Assembly (NCBI GenBank): GCA_013400975.1 | Contig: WBMZ01011891.1 | Coordinates: 34,746-98,745, forward strand | Source of the DNA: Atrichornis clamosus | Taxonomy: Eukaryota; Chordata; Aves; Passeriformes; Menuridae | Direction: 5' to 3' | Length of the DNA stretch: 64,000 bases | Shown here: positions 60,119 to 64,000 of the stretch, piece by piece | Layout: every line of letters begins with the position of its first letter | Position numbering within the stretch: position 1 is the stretch's first letter | Translations under genes and position numbers: made by a program | Notes under the pieces: model-generated | What the model saw: only the letters and a program-made list of their open reading frames with translations | The model's database searches: none | What the model was told of the DNA's origin: nothing

Positions 60119-61591
60119 AAAAGCAGGAACTTAATCCTTGTTTCCACATCAAATCCCAGCTGGGAAATTAAAAAGTGACCATCTCCAACCTCCCTGCCAG
60201 TTACCAGTGTGCTCCTTGCTCCGTTTCGTGTCCCAGACTGGTGGGTAACACAAGTTACTGCTGCCATCTCAACTCCAGGAGGTTTTGTGTTTCAGAGCCA
60301 GTTTGGTTTTATTTTTAACACTACACAGAGAATTTGCAAACTGCCTTGAGTTTCCCAGAGAGGAAAGGTGCCTGAGTATTATGGGAATTGTTTGTTCTTA
60401 CAACAAATAGGAGTGAATTACCAACAATCTCTGCTTAAAACAGGGAAATTATTTGTTGCTGATCTAAGATGACCTACAAGTTGCCTGTAGATGGAGCCTG
60501 AGTTTCTGCAAGGAATATGCTGAGCCTCCCTCAGAAAAAGGGTGGAGAGCTGGAAATGGAAGCACCCAAAATCCAATACAGGAAAACCACAACCAGCCTG
60601 AGAAGCCTCCAGGTTTCCTCCACTGCTTTCATGCATGTCTGCTCTCTCTCTCAGCTCCTTTCTGCAATGCAAGGGGTGGTTAAAGAGCTGATCTTGGAAT
60701 GCTAAGAGCTTCCACCAGCCCTGCAAAAGCCAGGGAAATATGCAGGTTCAGCCCATCTCACAACCAGGATGAAGGAGGACAGGAGAGGACCTGACCACTC
60801 CAGACCTAGCAGGATTGGGGCTAATTCTGCAGGAGCTGCACACTGGAATTACGGCTCTCAGTTTTTCCATCCCACCTCCTTGGTTTGAGGCCCAGGAAAA
60901 GTGCCATTTGCAGGGAGGACAGCAGAGGACACCCCATCTGCTCCTCCTGTGGGTGCACCAGGAAAAAGCACCATTTAGCAAAAACATCACCCACTGGGAA
61001 AGACTTCCCATGGCACTTTCCCCTTCCTGCCTTTCCATAGGATAGCACAGCCTGCCAATAAACATCAGCCCCATCCTCAAGATGCTCCATCTTTGGGCTC
61101 CCGCTTTCAACCCACCACTGATGCCACCCCTTTGGCTTGCTGTGTGCAATTCCCTGCCCACCTCCAGATCCCAAGGGAAGAGGGAAAATTGCTTGTCCAG
61201 AGGCTGCAGAGGGGCAGTAGCAGGGAAATAATAGGGAGAGAAGGACCACTGGGAAACAGCAATACAAGAAGGGATGAGGTACAATGGGAGAAAACGGGAG
61301 CTGGAGGCCAGAAATCTGCCTGCAGCAGGCAAAAGCTGGGCTTGAGGAGGAAAAGGGAGGGGGTAAGAGCATGGAAAAGGTGACTGGAGAGCTTGGGCAG
61401 GAGCAGATGCCAAAAGGGCAAATGAGTAAAACCAGGTGCTTTGGGGCAAGGGCTTCCTCTAAGTGCCAGCATTTAGGGGATGCAGAGTTTCTTATGAGAA
61501 GACTAAAATACCCCACTACTCCAGGGCTGACTGCTTCATAAACATCTCCTCCTGCAAACAGCACAGAAAAGAGGACAGAAGCTTAGAAATT
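60119..61591. other. Intronic stretch with no recognised element
   Basis: Mixed composition. Two overlapping minus frames of 233 and 247 codons at 60748-61564 have no domain and are Ser/Pro/Leu-rich, so they are not called. Confidence 0.4.
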
Positions 61592-61617
61592 AAAAAAAAA
61601 AAAAATAAAATAAAAAA
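61592..61617. repeat. A-rich run with TAAAA breaks
   Basis: Fourteen As followed by TAAAATAAAATAAAAAA-like steps, giving an A-rich run of about 26 bases with single T breaks. Confidence 0.85.
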
Positions 61618-63316
61618 GGAGATCCAAGTCAGCCCTCTGCTGGCAGCAAGCTCGGCTGGAGTTGCAGGGGCTCCCCAGGGAGCAGGCACAGGCACCCATC
61701 CTGCTCTGACCTCCACCAGCATCGCTTCAGAGGGCCCCAAAGCCCACACTTCACCACAGAGACAAATTCTGACAGCAAGGAAAAGAGCACCAAGGCCAAA
61801 GGCACCTCTCTGGGGGATTGTCCTTCTTTAAACTGCCTCGCTCGCTCCAGCTCAGGTTAATCATCATCACAGTTCAATTAGGAAGAGCACAAGGAGACAG
61901 AGCCCTCTGCTCTCCAGCTGTGCCACAGCCCCCAGCTACACGGGGCGATGACAAGCGTGTCCCAGTGGGTCCCTGGCAGGGACCGAGGAACAGGGATGTG
62001 CCCGGCACAGGAAACATCCCAAAGTCTGGCGGTGGCCGTGGCGGGAAGCAGGCGGACAGGCAACCAACGCCTCTCTCAGCAGCACGGAACTCACAGAGCC
62101 TCCAGCCAGAGCCTGATTCCCACCACCACCAAACATTTCCCCCAAGAGAGCCAACCTCAGCCACGGAAAACCTGCCTGACCACCCAGGCGAGCACAGCAC
62201 CCTCTGCTCAAACCGGCACCAGCTCCTCATCCCTGTGCCAGTTCGGCTGCTCACGGAGAGCGTGACAGGCTCTGCTTGTGCCATCCCCGTGCCTGGCTTT
62301 GGGAAGAGCAGCTGCTCTCTGCTGCAGCCCTGCTCCTCCAGGTCTGAGCAGGGAGCAGCCAGCCTCGTGTGGGGGGCACACGCTGTTGCAGGGAAAGCAG
62401 ACTAACTCCTCCGGGCTCGCTTGCTCCACACTCACATCCCACCATCCCTTCCCCGAGTCCCACGGCTCCCGGATTAACCGGCTCACGTCCTGCCAGGGCT
62501 GCCTGAAGCACGCACAGCACGACCCAGCGCCCCAGCCACGCGCTGACTCCCCACTGCCCTCCAAAAAAAAGGCTGGGCTGCTCTCTGCTCAGCTGGCCAC
62601 GCTGCTGCGATGCCTGTGGAGAGCTGCTCTGCTACCTGGGCAATGCACCGCGTGCACCTGTAACTCATTCAGGGGATGAAAAGGGATGCTCGGCTGTATT
62701 GTGCGGCACAGAAGTGACCCATCTGCATACAAGCTGCCTGTGTTTCTCCTACAGCAAACAATGTAAGGGAAAGCATCCATCAGAATTCATAAGATGCACC
62801 CCTGGAGTAAAAGATTGATTTGATATTAACGGATTCGTGCGGAGACTATAAAGCGATCGAGGCAAACACTGACACCTCGGAGGCATCGCAGCCGCTGGCA
62901 GTGCAGGCTGGCACCGGTGCCAGGAGCACGGACCCCCCCTCCCCTCCCACACAGGCACAACTTTGGGAGTGTCAGGCAGCGCTAACTCCCTGTCTGCCAC
63001 CTAAACCCCTGTGTCAGCTCCTCGTCTGGCACCCGCAGCCCCCCCCCCACGAGGTTGCCAGCCCCACGCTGCAGCCCGCAAAGCACCGGCACCTCCGTCC
63101 CCAAAAAGACACTCCAACCGGGTGACCCTGCCATGACGGGGACGAGCTGCCACCCGGAGTGTCCCCTGCCACGATGGGGACAAGCCCCTGGGACACGTGC
63201 AAAGTCTCCAGTTGGTCCCAGGACCCTCCGGCAGCCCCGCTGGGCACACGGCATCCCCCAAAAGCCGCAACCACGACCCCCTGAGCCCCCCAAGGCCCAA
63301 GGCCAGCTGCTCCTAC
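61618..63316. other. Intronic DNA next to the first exon, increasingly GC-rich
   Basis: GC and CpG content rises toward the exon. An AT-leaning patch at 62750-62870 (AAGATTGATTTGATATTAAC) may be a small conserved element. Near 63126-63182 an imperfect pair CCTGCCATGACGGGGACGAG / CCTGCCACGATGGGGACAAG is about 43 bases apart. No further exon is recognised. Confidence 0.4.
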
Positions 63317-63401
63317 CTGAGCGTGGCGCTCTCCCCTTGCCGCACTGTCACGTTGTCCATGGCTTTGGGGAAGGTGGCATCTCCGCTGCGCACGGGCACT
63401 C
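63317..63401 (-). other. NTM: Alternative internal-exon form using a cryptic acceptor inside the signal-peptide codons
   Basis: On the minus strand the codons for residues 21-27 read as a pyrimidine-rich tract ending in CGCAG, followed by GAGTGCC. This is a good 3' splice acceptor with its AG at 63403-63402, so an internal exon would begin at 63401. The split falls after the first base of Gly28 (phase 1). Human NTM and OPCML have isoforms in which another leader exon joins exactly before Val-Pro-Val-Arg-Ser-Gly. The same exon here could therefore accept a distal leader exon lying to the right of the window. The site is seen directly; its use is inferred from the family. Confidence 0.6.
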
Positions 63402-63483
63402 CTGCGGGCACAAGGAAGAGCAGCCTGAGACAGAGGACGACCAGGCACCTCCAGGGCAGGGCCAAGCACCCACCGACCCCCAT
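63317..63483 (-). CDS. NTM: First coding exon of an IgLON adhesion protein (neurotrimin/CEPU-1, or paralogue OPCML)
   Basis: IgLON proteins are GPI-anchored, three-Ig-domain neuronal surface molecules that act in cell adhesion and neurite growth. The exon encodes 55 full codons plus two bases of codon 56. It opens with a signal peptide of about 28 residues: Arg12, a leucine/valine-rich core (residues 14-25) and Pro-Ala-Gly at 26-28. The stretch [20 protein letters not shown] (29-48) is the mature N-terminus shared by NTM and OPCML, with an N-glycosylation sequon at Asn44. The ATG at 63483 has A at -3 and G at +4; the frame extends upstream only through non-ATG codons. The exon ends at CAG|GTAGGA (last base 63317, phase 2), just before the first Ig cysteine. 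The rest of the gene lies beyond the left edge. NTM is preferred over OPCML only on the MGV-type leader as I recall it. The family is sure, the paralogue is not. Confidence 0.85.
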
Positions 63484-63820
63484 CCTGGGCAGCGGGGACT
63501 TTTCCAACAGGCAAAAAACACACCCGACAAGGCGAAAAGGGGGAAGGGGCGGGTGGAGAGGAGGGATGGGGGGGAGCAAAACCACCGGGGCGAGCGCTGC
63601 GGAGCTCCACGGAGATCAGGAGAGCCCCCGGCAAGGCTGGCTGCGAGCGCTGAGCCTGCCGAGCGGCATCGGAGGGAGTCCCGCTGTCCTCGGGCGAGGG
63701 AGGAGGACGGGAGGGCCGGGGGGAGGAGGAGGAAGAGGAGGAGAGAAGGTGCGGAGCACGAGATGAAGGTCACAGATGTGCGGCTGCTGGAGACGCTACT
63801 TTCAGCTGCAGCTGGGCAGG
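63484..63820 (-). other. Probable 5' untranslated leader of the IgLON exon
   Basis: This is the GC-rich stretch between the start codon and the likely transcription start downstream of the TATA-like box. On the transcript strand it is rich in CTCC and CCTCC runs near 63720-63760. It contains one short upstream ORF. No splice signals were needed to join it to the coding exon, so it is drawn as unspliced. The right boundary is only an estimate of about 30 bases after the TATA box. Confidence 0.45.
63616..63669 (-). other. 17-codon upstream ORF in the 5' leader
   Basis: An ATG at 63669-63667 opens a frame of 17 codons that closes with TGA at 63618-63616. It lies in the same frame as the main start codon, which follows about 130 bases later. 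If transcription starts near 63820, this is the only upstream ATG in the leader. Another ATG at 63839 would lie before the start site. A short uORF of this kind can damp translation of the main frame; that role is inference. Confidence 0.4.
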
Positions 63821-63845
63821 CGCTGCGGAGATCTGGCATCAAAAG

Positions 63846-63851
63846 TTTATA
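63846..63851 (-). promoter_or_regulatory. TATA-like box (TATAAA) for the IgLON first exon
   Basis: TATAAA occurs on the minus strand about 365 bases upstream of the start codon, inside an otherwise GC-rich and CpG-rich region. The expected start site about 30 bases downstream would be near 63820. A single AT hexamer in GC-rich DNA is suggestive but not proof. CpG-island promoters often work without one. Confidence 0.4.
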
Positions 63852-63907
63852 ACCCACGGAGGAAACGTGAGTGTCTGTGGCAGGAAGGGGAGGGCGGCAT
63901 CGGCACC

Positions 63908-63937
63908 GGGGGGGGGCACAGCGGGCCGGGGCTGGGC
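63908..63937 (+). promoter_or_regulatory. G-quadruplex-prone tract upstream of the promoter
   Basis: The plus strand carries four G runs in 30 bases: nine Gs, then GGG, GGGG and GGG, separated by short loops. It lies about 55-90 bases upstream of the TATA-like box, on the strand opposite to the transcript. Folding potential follows from the pattern; any effect on transcription is unknown. Confidence 0.4.
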
Positions 63938-64000
63938 TGTTCGCCGGCTTTTGCGCTTTTGTTTAAATTATGGAGGGAAAAGGAGAATTTAAAAAAAAAT

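Larger units (their letters stand above)
1..63316 (-). other. 5' part of the first intron of the IgLON gene
   Basis: The donor site lies at 63316-63315. No open reading frame to its left encodes the next conserved IgLON segment, which would begin with the first Ig cysteine and the Val-Thr-Arg-Val-Ala-Trp region. The whole remainder of the window is therefore taken as intron, more than 63 kb, with the acceptor off the left edge. Very long first introns are usual for NTM and OPCML. A separate noncoding gene within the intron cannot be excluded from sequence alone. Confidence 0.75.
63320..63960. promoter_or_regulatory. CpG-rich block covering promoter, 5' leader and first exon
   Basis: CG dinucleotides are frequent from the exon through the leader to about 63960, for example around 63586-63605 and 63640-63720. 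They are sparse in most of the intron to the left. This is the usual appearance of a vertebrate CpG-island promoter. The limits were judged by eye. Confidence 0.55.

Noticed and set aside
60748..61564. Two overlapping minus-strand frames of 233 and 247 codons
   Set aside because: Both lack domains, overlap in different frames and read as low-complexity Ser/Pro/Leu-rich translation of intron.
63348..63857. 169-codon minus-strand frame overlapping the IgLON exon
   Set aside because: It is out of frame with the conserved exon and Ser/Pro-rich. Its first real ATG (63839) would lie upstream of the likely start site.
1..64000. CRISPR array, prokaryotic operons or phage genes
   Set aside because: No regularly spaced repeats with unique spacers, no ribosome-binding-site-led gene strings; repeats and exon structure are those of a bird genome.

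Overview
This window is vertebrate nuclear DNA, almost certainly from a bird. Many 5'-truncated CR1 retrotransposon tails are present, together with a few ancient MIR-like relics. Alu, B1/B2 and long L1 copies are absent, and no bacterial or viral gene layout is visible. A 14-base run of Ns inside a TA/CA microsatellite (17438-17451) shows that this is an assembled contig with a gap. Nearly all open reading frames are short, start at non-ATG codons or lie inside repeats, and were not accepted as genes.

One coding exon can be supported with confidence. On the minus strand at 63317-63483 lies the first coding exon of an IgLON cell-adhesion gene, neurotrimin/CEPU-1 (NTM) or its paralogue OPCML. 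It encodes a signal peptide and the start of the first Ig domain up to the residue before the first Ig cysteine, then a consensus donor site. To its right are a GC-rich 5' leader with a 17-codon upstream ORF, a TATA-like box at 63846-63851 and a G-quadruplex-prone tract at 63908-63937, all in a CpG-rich block. Inside the signal-peptide codons there is also a good 3' splice site (exon start 63401). This fits the known use of alternative upstream leader exons in NTM and OPCML, so the exon can probably be either a first exon or an internal exon.

Everything from 63316 down to 1 is read as the start of the gene's first intron. No second exon is seen, so the intron exceeds 63 kb. It holds at least twelve clear CR1 fragments from three recognisable tail types, some stacked; one older CR1/L2-like relic; three MIR-like relics; and a weak LTR candidate near 9.1-9.4 kb. 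Tandem repeats include a minisatellite at 57950-58226, a 34-bp array at 36845-36938 and several microsatellites. A diverged direct duplication of about 170 bp sits at 55165-55338 and 59951-60118.

Between the repeats lie AT-rich islands dense in TAATTA, octamer and SOX-like motifs: 5.04-5.19, 17.5-18.0, 24.05-24.41, 27.03-27.26, 30.64-30.96, 43.8-44.06, 45.6-45.8, 51.09-51.48 and 59.2-59.36 kb. They look like the conserved noncoding elements typical of long introns in neural adhesion genes. That reading is inference and needs alignment to other birds. No new protein-based system was found. The most interesting signals are the dual-use first exon, the 170-bp duplicated element and the octamer/SOX islands.
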